Part shown: piece by piece, positions 29,267 through 38,782 of the stretch
How positions within the stretch are numbered: the first letter of the stretch is position 1
Layout: every line of letters starts with the position of its first letter
DNA from: Streptomyces sp. P3
Lineage (GTDB): Bacteria > Actinomycetota > Actinomycetes > Streptomycetales > Streptomycetaceae
Assembly (NCBI GenBank): GCA_016893485.2
Contig: JAFEKX020000001.1
Location: forward strand, 9,441,501 to 9,505,500
DNA length: 64,000 nt
Direction: 5' to 3'
Notes under the pieces: model-generated
The model's input: the letters and a program-made list of their open reading frames with translations, nothing else
Databases searched by the model: none
What the model was told of the DNA's origin: nothing
Program-made: the position numbers and the translations under genes

Positions 29267-29293
29267 TGTCACATATCTCCATTCGCCGCTGTC
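29267..29293 (+). promoter_or_regulatory. ECF41-type promoter motif
   Basis: TGTCACA at 29267-29273, 16 nt, TGTC at 29290-29293; 111 nt before the SpoIIE phosphatase start. Confidence 0.6.
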
Positions 29294-29404
29294 TCATGGT
29301 CGAACAGATCGGGCCAGGTACGAGAAGGAGGGGTGCTCGCTCAGAGCGCCGCCGACACCCGTGCGTGGAGCCGCCGATTTCCCTCGCCGTAGGAAAGACC
29401 ACAC

Positions 29405-30381
29405 ATGAGCAGCCCCATTCCGCCGTCTGACGAGCCGACCGGCGATCGCTGCGGAGGACATCGGGCCCAGGAGGTCCGACCCCGTGCAGGCGCGACCCTC
29501 CGCCGCGGACTCGGCGTGACTCCGTTGTCCCGTGACGCATGGGACGCACAGGACGCGCTCCAGGCCTGGACTCCTCGTTCGGACCGGCCGGCCTGTGCGC
29601 GTGGCGGTGCGATGACGGAGGGTCAGGAAGGCACGGCACGGGACAACACCGTGCTGGAACGGGGGCTGTTGCCCGACCTCGCTCTGCGTGGCGGGGGCTT
29701 CACGACCGCCTTCCACTACGCACCAGGCCGCGCGCACACGCTGCTGGGCGGTGACTTCTGCGACGTGGTGCGCGGCGAGGACGGCAGCGTCCATGTGGTG
29801 ATGGGCGATGTGTCCGGTCACGGCGCCGCCGAGGCCGCCCTCGGCGTCCATCTGCGCCTGGCATGGCACACCGCCGTGCTGTGCGGACAGAGCCAACTGG
29901 AACAACTCCGGCTCCTCGAACGGATCCTGACCGACGAGCGAGCGCGGGAGGAGACCTACGCGACAGTGGTGTCCCTGGTCCTGCCGCCCCACCGGAGATC
30001 CCTCCGGATGGTCAGCGCGGGCCACCCGGGCTTTCTGCACCGGCACCGGGGAAGGTGCGGTGGGCCGAGCCGCGGCCTGCTCTCCCGCTGGGTCTCTTTC
30101 CCGGGCAGGGGGACTGGCGCGAGAGCGAGATGGCGTTGTCGGACGGGGATGGAGTGGTGCTGTTCACCGACGGTCTCTACGAAGGCCCCACGTCCCAGGG
30201 ACGGCTCGGCGAGGAGGGACTGCTGCGGCTCGCGGCCCGGCTCGCGCACCTGGAGACGCAGACGTTCGTCGATGCCCTGGTGCACGGCGCGTCGGCGCTG
30301 GCCGCTCCCTTCGGTGGGCTCCGCGACGACGTGGCCGTGCTTCACCTGGCCTGCGAGGGACCCGGGGTTCCGGCGGGGTGA
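29405..30381 (+). CDS. SpoIIE-type PP2C serine phosphatase, frame-disrupted
   Basis: About 325 residues. PP2C/SpoIIE phosphatases dephosphorylate anti-anti-sigma proteins in partner-switching pathways and need Mn2+ or Mg2+. Visible metal-site motifs in order: LLGGDFCDVV, MGDVSGHGAAE, SAGHPGFL, LFTDGLYEG and DDVAVLHL. The first about 70 residues are variable with no sensor domain. The frame changes near 30050. Start ATG 29405 has AGGAAAG upstream; ATG 29611 is an alternative. No anti-sigma or anti-anti-sigma gene is adjacent. The promoter motif suggests that one signalling layer feeds another. Confidence 0.85.
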
Positions 30382-30570
30382 ACACCCAGGGCGATGTGGC
30401 CGGTTGGTGCAGCGGGGCGAAGAGGCTTGCGCGCCTGGTTCGGTTGGTTCGGCCGGTTCCTGTTCCGTGGCCCGGTGGGCTTCCTGCCCCTACGGTCGTA
30501 CGGCTCGCTCCCGGCCGGCGGCGCAACCGGCGTAACCCTCCGGGCCCGTTCCTTCGGTTGGCGGTACGAC
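30382..30570. other. Gap between convergent genes
   Basis: About 190 bases between the phosphatase and MFS stops. G/T-rich repeats of GGTTCGG-like units occur near 30437-30460; no gene and no strong hairpin seen. Confidence 0.35.
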
Positions 30571-32101
30571 CTAGTCGAGGGCCTGATGATGTGCGAAGCG
30601 CGACACCAGTGGAGGCTCCATCGGCCAGCCGTGCGCCCGGCCGTGTCGTGGGTGAGCAGTACCGGCGGTCCGGCGCGGCAGGGTGAGGGCCACGGCGGCG
30701 CCGATGGCAAGCAGGCCCGCGCACAGCGGCATGGCACGGCCGAACGCCGCGTCGAAGGAGGCCGGTGAACGGTAGGCGTCCGGGCCCATCCCCACCAGCA
30801 GCGGGAGGGCCGCCACGGAGACCAGCCCGGCCGCGCGGGCCGCCGCGTTGTTGACACCGCTGGCCAGGCCCGCGTCGGCGGCCTGGACCGAGGCCAGCAG
30901 CGTCACGGTCAGCGGAGCGACCATGACGACCATGCCGGTGCCCATCACCAGCAGAGCGGGCAGCACATCGGAGAGGTAGGAGGCGTGCGTGCCGACCCGC
31001 GCCGTCATCAGCATCCCCGCGCCGCACACCAGGGGACCGACGGTGAGCGGAATCCGGGGCCCCAGGCGCTGGGCGAGCATCCCGGAGCGCGAGGAGAACA
31101 GCAGCATCAGCACCGTGCTCGGCAGCATGGCCGCGCCGGCCGCCAGCGCCGAGTACCCGGCGACGATCTGGAGTTGCAGGGCCGTCAGGAAGAAGAAACC
31201 GCCGAGCCCCGCATAGGCGCACAGGGTGATCACGTTGATGGCCGTGAACTGCCGTGACGAGAAGATCGACAGGGGCATCATGGGGTCGCTGCTGCGCCGC
31301 TCCACCAGCACGAAGGCTGCCCCGGCCGCGACACTGCCCGCCGCCGCGGCAAGGACGACCGGCCCGGCGGTGCGGGCCTCGGTCAGCGCGTAGGTGGCCA
31401 GGGCGAGGGTCAGCGCGCCGAGCACGGCACCGGCGATGTCGAAGCCTCGTCGGGAACCGGTGTCCGTAGCGGTCATGGCGTTGGACCTGGGAGGCCTGCC
31501 GACGGACTCCGGGACATGGCGCAGTGCCAGGGGAACGCACACCAGCGCCGGGGAATCGTCAGCAGGAAGGTCCAGCGCCAGCCGGGGCCGTCGACCAACC
31601 ACCCGCCGAGGAAGGGTCCCAGCGCCGCGCCGATGCCGCCGAAGCCGGACCACAGGCCGATGGCGCGCGGCCGGTCGTCCGGGTGGAAGGAGGCTTCGAT
31701 GATCGCCAGTGAGCCGGGGTGAGCAGCGCTCCGCCGACGCCCTGGAGCGCGCGGGCGGCGATGAGGGTGGTGGTGTCGGGAGCCAGTCCGCACAACAGGG
31801 ACGCCGCGGCGAACCAGACGATGCCCAGGACGAAGATCCGGCGTCGGCCGAACCGGTCGCCCAGGGAACCGCCCAGCAGGATGAGGCCCGCCAGGGTCAA
31901 CATGTAGGCGTTCACCGTCCATTGGAGTACGGCGAGGTCGGCGTCGAAGTCGTCGCCGATGCGCGGCAGCGCGACGTTGGTGACGGTCGACCCGAGGAGC
32001 ACCACGCTGGAGCCGAGCACGGTGGCAAGGAGAGTCCAACGGCCGCGAGCGTCGGCGATGCGGAGGGGAGCCGCGTCGTCGGCAGGAGGAGAAAGGCGCA
32101 T
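30571..32101 (-). CDS. MFS transporter of the EmrB/QacA (DHA2, 14-helix) type, frame-disrupted
   Basis: Proton-driven drug/metabolite exporter, about 510 residues with about 14 predicted helices. Helix 1 with LLGSTVTNVALPRIG, the A-motif region GGSLGDRFGRRRIF, motif C-like IGAALGPFLGGWL and a long C-terminal half typical of DHA2 are visible. Frame changes occur near 31705 and 31555. Start ATG 32101 follows AAGGAGA. No TetR regulator is adjacent. No shared-type promoter motif precedes it; the DNA immediately upstream holds a decayed gene fragment. Confidence 0.85.
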
Positions 32102-32165
32102 GGTGTCTCCTTGGGACGACGGGAGAGGAGTCGGCCCGTGGCTCCGCATCGAGGGGACGGGCGCG

Positions 32166-32290
32166 CCAGCCGAACATGCCGGGCTGATGGCCGTCGGCCG
32201 GCTGCTGATTGATGACGTTGCTCCGGTTACGGCCGCGTGTGACCGCGGTCAGCGAGATCAGCGCGGCAAACCGGTCGTCGTCGTCCGTGC
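32166..32290 (-). pseudogene. Fragment of an AhpD-like carboxymuconolactone decarboxylase gene
   Basis: Read on the minus strand this stretch gives FAALISLTAV, then NRSNVINQQPADG and ends GMFG, matching the C-terminal end of the intact gene at 47549-48019 (LAALISLIAI, NRINVINRQPAGD, GMFG). The DNA identity is evident over about 120 bases. The stop codon has become TGG and no N-terminal part, CxxC motif or start is present. It is a 3' remnant of a second copy. Confidence 0.75.
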
Positions 32291-32320
32291 GGCTTCGGGG
32301 CCAGGGTCCCGAAGCCGCCG

Positions 32321-33064
32321 CTACTGCTGGCTGCTCCAGTCGGTGAAGTGCGTCTCGCCTAGCTGTGCGTCGGGGCCGGGCAGCAGGTCGGTCTCCTGGA
32401 GGGCGGCGCCCCAGTAGAGACCGTCGGGGTCGGTCACGACGGTGCGAGGGTCGCCGTGGACCGCGAGGCCTTTGCGGATGAAGTCCTCCAGCGTGAAGGT
32501 GTCGGGGCCGCCGACCTCCACGATTCCATTGACCGGGGTGCCGACCGCCGTACGGCCGACGGCCGCCGCCACGTCGCCGGAGAAGATGGGCTGGATCTTG
32601 ATGGGGGCGACGGAGACCGTGTCACCGCTGGTCGCGGAGTCCGCGAGGGTCTTGGCGAACTCGAAGAACTGCGTGGCGTGCACGATCGAGTACGGCACTC
32701 CGGAGTCCCGGATCATGTCCTCCTGGGCCTGCTTGGCACGGAAGTAGCCGGCCTGCTGGAGGCGGTCGGTGCCCACGACGGACAGAGCCACGTGGTGGGT
32801 CACGCCGGCCTCGGCCTCCGCCTTGAGCAGGTTGGTGGTGGAGACCCGGAAGAACTCCGCGACGGCGTCGTCGTCGAAGGAGGGGGAGTTGGAGACGTCG
32901 ACGACGACGGAGGCGCCCTTCAGCGCTTCGGCCAGACCTTCGCCGGTGAGGGTGTTGACTCCGGTGTTCGGGGAGGCGGCCACCGCCTCGTGGCCGTGTT
33001 CGTTGAGCTTGGAGACGACCTTGGAACCGATGAGCCCGGTTCCGCCGATCACTACGACCTTCAT
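32321..33064 (-). CDS. NmrA-like NAD(P)-binding oxidoreductase/epimerase-fold protein
   Basis: Intact 247-residue twin of the 21452-22196 protein. GGTGLIGSKVVSKLNEHGHEA at residues about 7-27 forms the dinucleotide site; ALSVVGTDRL, GYFRAKQAQEDMI and SIVHATQFFEF follow, and the end is HFTDWSSQQ. Start ATG 33064 has AAGGGG upstream. Being intact, it is the reference for reconstructing its frame-broken twin. It precedes, on the same strand, a flavoprotein gene homologous to the one beside the twin, so an NmrA-flavoprotein module has been duplicated. Confidence 0.9.
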   Translation of the reverse strand: MKVVVIGGTGLIGSKVVSKLNEHGHEAVAASPNTGVNTLTGEGLAEALKGASVVVDVSNSPSFDDDAVAEFFRVSTTNLLKAEAEAGVTHHVALSVVGTDRLQQAGYFRAKQAQEDMIRDSGVPYSIVHATQFFEFAKTLADSATSGDTVSVAPIKIQPIFSGDVAAAVGRTAVGTPVNGIVEVGGPDTFTLEDFIRKGLAVHGDPRTVVTDPDGLYWGAALQETDLLPGPDAQLGETHFTDWSSQQ

Positions 33065-33160
33065 GGGAATTCCCCTTCGCTGTTCTCGCTCGGTGCCGGG
33101 TGGGGCTGCGGTGAGCCGGCCGGCCATGGGCACCGGGCGCGATGGCACGTACTCCCTCCT

Positions 33161-33187
33161 GACCGGGCGGGGGTGGGATGTGTGACA
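33161..33187 (-). promoter_or_regulatory. ECF41-type promoter motif
   Basis: Minus strand TGTCACA (33187-33181), 16 nt, GGTC (33164-33161), 96 nt before the NmrA-like start. Confidence 0.7.
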
Positions 33188-33222
33188 GGGCGGTGCGCGC
33201 GGATGTTCCGCGACCGGTCGCC

Positions 33223-34797
33223 TCATCCGGTGGGATCCGTGTCGGCGGGCTGCTCGGCGAGGCCCACGGGATGGGACGGCAGGGGTTCGCGGCGCGCACC
33301 GGTGGCCTGGGACCACACCATGGTGACCCGCACGGCGGAGGCGGTGCCGGGGTGGTCGGACCGGTGGTGGAAGCCGTGGGTCTCACGCCGCTCCAGAGCG
33401 CACTGGAGAGTCGCACGGGCGGCGAGCACGGTGGATCTGAGGTCGTAGGCGTGGGCGAGGTCCCGGTAGCCGCCGATGTCGATGTGCACGCCGATGTCCG
33501 CCGCCTGGGTCTCGATCTCGTCGAGTCCGGTCAGCCCGGCGAGGATCCCGGCCTCGTTCCGTACCACGCCGGCGTGTTCCGTCATCAGCTGACGTACCGA
33601 GCGTTGCAGGGCGCGGACGTTCTGGTCGCCGTCGGCGCTCAGAAGGCGCCGTACGTCCGCTTCCGCCGCGCGTGTCGCGGCCGGCGAGCGGTGCGTGCCG
33701 GTGAGCGTCGCCGAGTACTCCGCCGCCGCACGCCCGGTGACCCGCGCGCGGACGAGGAGTTCGACGAGGGGGTTCTCCGCCGGCGGGTTCGCGCCGTGCG
33801 GGCCCCAGGCCGCCTCCCCGACCGCGAAGAGGCCGTCCACGTCGGTGCTGTGGTCCTCGGGCCTGACCCAGACGCCGCCCAGGGAGAACTGGGCCGTCGG
33901 CACGACCTCGATGGGGTCGCGGGTGATGTCGAGTGTCTGCAGTTCCCACATGCGCCGGTGCAGCCGCGGCAGCCGCGTCAGGACCGTCTCGCCGGGCAGG
34001 TGGGACAGGTCCAGCCACACGCCACCGGACCGGGAGCCGCGGCCTTCCCTGATCTCCGTGTACGACGCCCGTGCGACGGTGGCCTGGTCGGAGCGCTCCA
34101 TGTTCTCGGCGTCGTAACGCGTCATGAACCGCTCACCCAGGTTGTTGAGCAGGACACCGCCGACGTCGCGTGCCCGCTCGCTGACGGGCATGCCCGCGAC
34201 GGTGTCCGGCCCGATCAGCCCGAAGGGGTGGAACCGCACCAGTTCCGGGTCGCGCAGCCGGGCACCGGCCTCGGTCGCGAGTCGGAGGGAGCCGCCGGTG
34301 TTCTCATGGCGCCGGGCGGACGTGTGCCGCCAGATGCGGGTGTGCCCGCCGGTGGCCAGGATGACCGAGTCGGCGTGCACGAGGTGGCGCGAGCCGTCGA
34401 CGAGGTCGAATCCGTAGGCGCCGAACACCGTTCCGTCGTCGACCAGCAGCCGGGTGACGTACACACGGTGCAGGGCGGGGATCGCGAGCTGCCGTGCGCG
34501 GGCGTGCAGATTCCGGTACACGCCCCAGCCGGTGTGTCGTTCGGTGAGCGTCAGGAAGCGGCTCTCCCGCAGTGTGTCGGCGGCGTGACCGTCACCGGTG
34601 TCACCGGGGTGGGCGCTGGTGGACGCCCACTCGGCGGCCTCATGCCACTCGCGGGTCGGGGCGTTGTCGGAGGACCGTTGGGTGACCAGCGCGACCGCGA
34701 CACCGGTCTCGGCGACTTCGATGGCCGCTCGCAGGCCTGACGCACCGCTTCCCACCACGAGGACGGACGTGGCGAGCTGGTGCCCGAGCGAAGACAT
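33223..34797 (-). CDS. Degenerate flavoprotein paralogue of the aspartate oxidase/SdhA family
   Basis: Intact 524-residue frame. The FAD motif VVGSGASGLRAAIEVAETG is kept, as are ILATGGHTRIW and the MPRLHRR-type helical end. Compared with the paralogue at 22319-24060 it has lost about 50-60 residues between residues about 70 and 90, including the SLAAGGINA and SQRFFGAH segments, and HGANRLGGNSL has become HGANPPAENPL. These segments line the substrate/FAD pocket in the family, so the usual catalysis is probably lost although the frame is maintained. Start ATG 34797; promoter motif 45 nt upstream. It may be a diverged, non-catalytic or repurposed protein. Confidence 0.8.
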   Translation of the reverse strand: MSSLGHQLATSVLVVGSGASGLRAAIEVAETGVAVALVTQRSSDNAPTREWHEAAEWASTSAHPGDTGDGHAADTLRESRFLTLTERHTGWGVYRNLHARARQLAIPALHRVYVTRLLVDDGTVFGAYGFDLVDGSRHLVHADSVILATGGHTRIWRHTSARRHENTGGSLRLATEAGARLRDPELVRFHPFGLIGPDTVAGMPVSERARDVGGVLLNNLGERFMTRYDAENMERSDQATVARASYTEIREGRGSRSGGVWLDLSHLPGETVLTRLPRLHRRMWELQTLDITRDPIEVVPTAQFSLGGVWVRPEDHSTDVDGLFAVGEAAWGPHGANPPAENPLVELLVRARVTGRAAAEYSATLTGTHRSPAATRAAEADVRRLLSADGDQNVRALQRSVRQLMTEHAGVVRNEAGILAGLTGLDEIETQAADIGVHIDIGGYRDLAHAYDLRSTVLAARATLQCALERRETHGFHHRSDHPGTASAVRVTMVWSQATGARREPLPSHPVGLAEQPADTDPTG

Positions 34798-34842
34798 GGA
34801 TCCTCCTGCGACGGCGGACGTACGGGATCATCGGTTGGGAAC

Positions 34843-34869
34843 GACCGGACAGACCCCCGATCTGTGACA
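34843..34869 (-). promoter_or_regulatory. ECF41-type promoter motif
   Basis: Minus strand TGTCACA (34869-34863), 16 nt, GGTC (34846-34843), 45 nt before the degenerate flavoprotein start. Confidence 0.7.
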
Positions 34870-35013
34870 GCGTCGGCGTGATTTCGGGCGTGGAAGTAGT
34901 CACAGTGTCTGCACGCACCGTGTGAGAGAGCTCGCGGGTATCGTGGCAATGATCCTTCCGACCATCGCTGTGGGAGCTCTGTCCTCCCCGAATCCGCCGA
35001 GGAGCCGAGTCGC

Positions 35014-37794
35014 ATGATCGCCGGTCCGCTTCCCGATCTGTTCGGCCGGCAGCGTGAGTGCGAGGCGCTCGACGACCTGCTGACCGGACTGAGGGACGGC
35101 GGGTCACGGGTTCTCGTGGTCCGGGGCGAGGCGGGCATCGGCAAGTCCGTGCTTCTGGAGTACGCGGCCGCACAGGCGGACCGGGTGGTGGTGACCTGGG
35201 CGCGCGGTGTCGAGGCCGACATGGAGCTGCCCTACGCGAGCCTGCACCAGGTGTGCGCGCCGTTCCTGGACGGCATCGAGGAGCTGCCGCAACCCCAGCG
35301 CGACGCGCTGCGGGTGGCGTTCGGGACGGCGGTCGGCGATCCACCCGACCGCTTCCTGGTCGGCCTCGCCGTACTCACCCTGCTCACCCGCGCCTCGGAG
35401 ACCCGACCGGTGCTCGTCCTGGTCGACGACGCCCAGTGGCTGGACCAAGTATCCTTGCAGACACTGGAGTTCGTGGCCCGGCGACTTCTTGCGGAGCCGG
35501 TTGCGATGGCATTCGCGGTCCGCGACCCCGAGGGACGGTCCGTGCTCGGAGGCCTGCCGGCCCTGCAGCTCAAAGGCCTTGAACCCGCCGCGGCCGGGGA
35601 ACTCCTGGCGAGCGCTGTCGGAGGACGCCTGGAGGAACGGGTCAGGGACCGGTTCGTGGCCGAGATGCACGGCAATCCGCTGGCACTGCTGGAGTTCTCC
35701 CGCGGCCGCAGCGCCGCCGAACTGGCCTACGGGGTCGACGCGTCGAGCTCCCCGGGCGTCCAGGGGTCGGTGGCCGGCCGCGTCGAGCGGGACTTCGCCG
35801 GCCGGCTCGGCGCACTGCCGGCCGCGACGCGCACGCTGTTGCTGACCGCCGCGGCGGAACCGGTGGGTGACGCGCGCCTGTTGATCCGCGCGGCCGCGTC
35901 CCTCCACATCACCCCGGACGCCGCACCGGCCAAGGCGGCAGGCCTGATCGAGTTCGGCGAGCCGGTGCGGTTCCGGCACCCTCTGGTCCGGTCGGCGGTC
36001 TATCACGGGGCGAAGCCCGAGGACCGGCGCGCCGTGCACCGGGCTCTGGCCGATGCCACCGACCCTCTCCTGGACCCCGACCGGCGCGCCTGGCACGCCG
36101 CGCAGGCGGCCGACGGGCCCGACGAGGAGGTCGCCGCAGGGCTGGAACAGGCCGCCGACCGTGCTCGGCAGCGCGGCGGCATCGCCGCCGAGGCGGTCCT
36201 GCTGGAACGCGCGGTGGAGGTCACGCCCGACCCCTGGCCGCGGGGCCGCCCGCGCTCTCGCGGCGGCCGAGGCCCACTTCTCGGCCGCCGCGCCGGAACG
36301 GGCCACCGAACTGGCGGCGGTGGCCGACCTGTATCCCCTCAGCCCCTGGACCGCGCCCGGTTGGCACGGCTGCGGGCCAGGATCCTCTTCGCCCGCAGCC
36401 GCAGCGACGAGGCGGCACCGCTGTTTTTGGATGCGGCCGCACGGTTCACCGCCGCGGGCTCGCCCTGGCCCGGGAGACCTACTTGGAGGCGATCAGCGCC
36501 ACCATCTTCGCGGGCCGCGTCCATGGTCCTGCCGGCGCCCGGGCCGCGGCCGTCGCGGCGCGTGCTTCCGGGGCGCCTTCCTCAGGTTCCAAGGCCGCCG
36601 ACGCCCTCCTGGACGGTGTGGTGGCGCTGCTCGCGGACGGCTGGGAGACGGGCGTTCCGGTGTTGTCCGAGGCGCTCGACCTGCTCGAACACGAGGAGCT
36701 CCACACCCGGGAGGCGGCCGTTCGGTGGCTGCTGCTGGCCCCGGTCGCGCTGGAGGCGTTCATCCACTACGCCTGGGACCTGCACGCCTGGGACGCGCTG
36801 TCGAGCCGCGCGGTGCGCCTGGCCCGCGACATCGGGGCGCTCGGCACACTGCCACCCGCCCTGATCTACGCGGGCGGAGTGCACATCCACTACGGCGACT
36901 TCGCCGAGGCGGCCCGCATGATCGACGAGGCCGACGCGATCGCCGCCGCGACCGGCCACGCCCCGCACAAGTACGCCGCGCTCGTGCTGGCCGCGTGGCG
37001 GGGGAGGCGGACGTCGTCGCCGACATCGTCGAGGCCAGGGCCAGGGAGAGCGCCGTGCGCCGGGGGAGGTGTCCCTGCTCGGTGCCATGGGTTACATCCA
37101 GGGTGTGCTCTTCAACGGGCTGGCCCGTTACGAGGAGGCGATGGAGGCGGCCCGTACCGGTATCGAGCACGACGGGTTCAACTTCACCGGTCTGTCGCTG
37201 GTCGAACATGTCGAGGCCGCGGTGCGGTGCGGCGAACTCGACCAGGCGCGTGCCTCGCTGGCCCGGCTGACCGAACTCACCCGTGCCGCCGGCTCCGGAT
37301 GGGCCCGCGGCGAGCGCCCGCAGCGAGGCGCTTCTCGCCGAGGGAGACGCGGCCGACGGCCTGTACCGGACGGCCATCGAGGAATTCGGCCGCGGCGGGG
37401 TAGTGGTGGAGGTGGCGCGCACGCATCTGCTCTACGGCGAGTGGCTACGGCGCGGTCAGCGCCGGGCGCAGGCCCGCGAACAACTGCGCACGGCGCACGA
37501 GATGTTCGACGGGATGCGGGCCCACGCGTTCGCCGAACGGGCCCGCCGCGAACTCCTCGCCACCGGCGAGCACGTCACCGTGCGGGAGCCCGGGCCGACG
37601 AGCGCGCGCTCACCCCGCAGGAGTCCCAGGTCGCCTCCCTCGCGGCCGACGGCATGACGAACGCGAGGATCGGCGCGGAACTGTTCATCAGCCCGCACAC
37701 CGTGGAGTGGCACCTGCGGAAGGTCTACACGAAGCTCGGCATCAGCTCGCGTCGCGCACTGCCCGAAGTGCTCGACGGAGTGCGGACCCGATGA
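35014..37794 (+). CDS. Large ATP-binding LuxR-family regulator (LAL type), frame-disrupted
   Basis: About 925 residues. ATPase domain with Walker A GEAGIGKSVLL (near residue 35) and Walker B LVDDAQWLD, middle region with FRHPLVRSAVYHGA, and a C-terminal LuxR helix-turn-helix LFISPHTVEWHLRKVYTKLGISSRRAL. The sequence is continuous to about 36240 and then passes through other frames with changes near 36240, 36475, 37010, 37310 and 37595. It aligns closely with the LAL protein at 6692-9457, so the two are paralogues in opposite orientation, about 25 kb apart. Divergent from the degenerate flavoprotein; an imperfect promoter motif (AGTCACA at 34898) faces it. Confidence 0.85.
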
Positions 37795-38125
37795 GATCCG
37801 CTGCGCGGGCCGCCGCGCGGTGGGTCCGGTGCGCGATCGGGAACGTCGGCCGCACAATAGCGGCGGTGTGTACGGCGACCTTGTGGGTTTCGTCCACCGA
37901 CAGCCTTCCTGATCCGGTCGCGATCGGCCCGCTTGAGGATGCGACGTCCTCGGTCAGCGGGCAGCTCTGGCGGGGCGGATGAGGGTTCGGTCTCCTCGGA
38001 GTTGACGGGGGCTCACGTATCGGTGCTCCTGGGACGGTGTGGCAGCTCGGCGACGATGGGCGCATGGGCGACGCGCCCCTGCGCGATCCACTGGAACCGC
38101 TCGGGCACCGCTGTGACGGGCGCCG
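37795..38125. other. Intergenic stretch without a recognised gene
   Basis: About 330 bases between the LAL gene and the 38-residue ORF. Frames are Arg/Pro/Ser-rich and not conserved-looking; I see no hairpin and no shared promoter motif. Confidence 0.4.
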
Positions 38126-38242
38126 ATGTATCCGATTTCCGGGGCGGCGCCCTACGACGACTCCCACAAGCCCGGTGACGACGAAGACGGCGCCCCGAAG
38201 AGCGCCGTCACGCTGGAAGACTTCTTGCGACTGCCGGCCTGA
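38126..38242 (+). CDS. Possible 38-residue peptide
   Basis: ATG 38126 to TGA 38240-38242, preceded by an in-frame stop 12 bases upstream. The peptide begins MYPISGAAPYDDSHKPGDD and ends KSAVTLEDFLRLPA; an acidic Asp-rich centre and a clean amphipathic C-terminal helix make it look more protein-like than the shadow frames. No strong ribosome binding site. It could also be the last exon-like piece of a decayed larger gene, since such LEDFLRLPA ends occur at protein C-termini. Confidence 0.35.
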   Translation: MYPISGAAPYDDSHKPGDDEDGAPKSAVTLEDFLRLPA

Positions 38243-38300
38243 GAGAAGACGGCTGTGCCGCCGGAAGAAGCTGCTCGGCGCGCAGCGCAGGCCTGGTGGT

Positions 38301-38765
38301 TCACTCCGCGACCGGTCGGCCGTCCGTGCCGCCGTTCTGCAGGTAGCCGAGCAGATCCTGGTCCCAGCCCTCGGCGGCGAGTGTCTCGACCGTGTGCCGG
38401 ACGGTCTCGTGGACCAACGGGGCCCCGCGGCGCAATGTCTCCCGGGCCACGGGAGTGAGGCGCACGTCGACGCTGCGCCGGTCGAGGGCCGCGGTCTCGG
38501 TGGTGATCAGTGCGCGGCTCTCCAGCCGGGCCACCAGCCGGCTCGTGGCCGACTGGCTCAACCCGATCTCGGCGGCGAGGTCTTGCAGGTACAGCCGGCC
38601 GTGCGCGGTGTCGATGCTCTCCTGCAGCATCGTCAGCGCCTGGAACTCGCGCAGGCTCAGCCCGAAGTCCTCATGGAGCCGCCGGTCCATCGTGTTCTCG
38701 ATCCGGCCGTGGAGGCGGTCCAGTGCTCTCCAGCGCGTGATCAACGTCGAGCCCTGGCTCGTCAT
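38301..38765 (-). CDS. MarR-family transcriptional regulator
   Basis: 154 residues from ATG 38765 (MTSQGSTLI), chosen over GTG 38786 because AGGAAGAAG lies about 9 nt upstream. The winged helix-turn-helix is visible as LYLQDLAAEIGLSQSATSRL, then VARLESRALITTETA and the wing DRRSVDVRLTP. MarR proteins act as dimers, usually repressing efflux or redox genes upon phenolic ligands or oxidants. Its start lies 18 nt from the stop of the NADH dehydrogenase gene upstream on the same strand, so the two are probably cotranscribed from the promoter at 40165. Confidence 0.85.
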   Translation of the reverse strand: MTSQGSTLITRWRALDRLHGRIENTMDRRLHEDFGLSLREFQALTMLQESIDTAHGRLYLQDLAAEIGLSQSATSRLVARLESRALITTETAALDRRSVDVRLTPVARETLRRGAPLVHETVRHTVETLAAEGWDQDLLGYLQNGGTDGRPVAE

Positions 38766-38782
38766 CGCTCCGGGCTTCTTCC

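Larger units (their letters stand above)
29082..29404. other. Divergent intergenic region with two promoter motifs
   Basis: About 320 bases between the 85-residue hypothetical gene (minus) and the SpoIIE phosphatase (plus). It carries one shared-type motif per direction and no gene. Confidence 0.5.
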
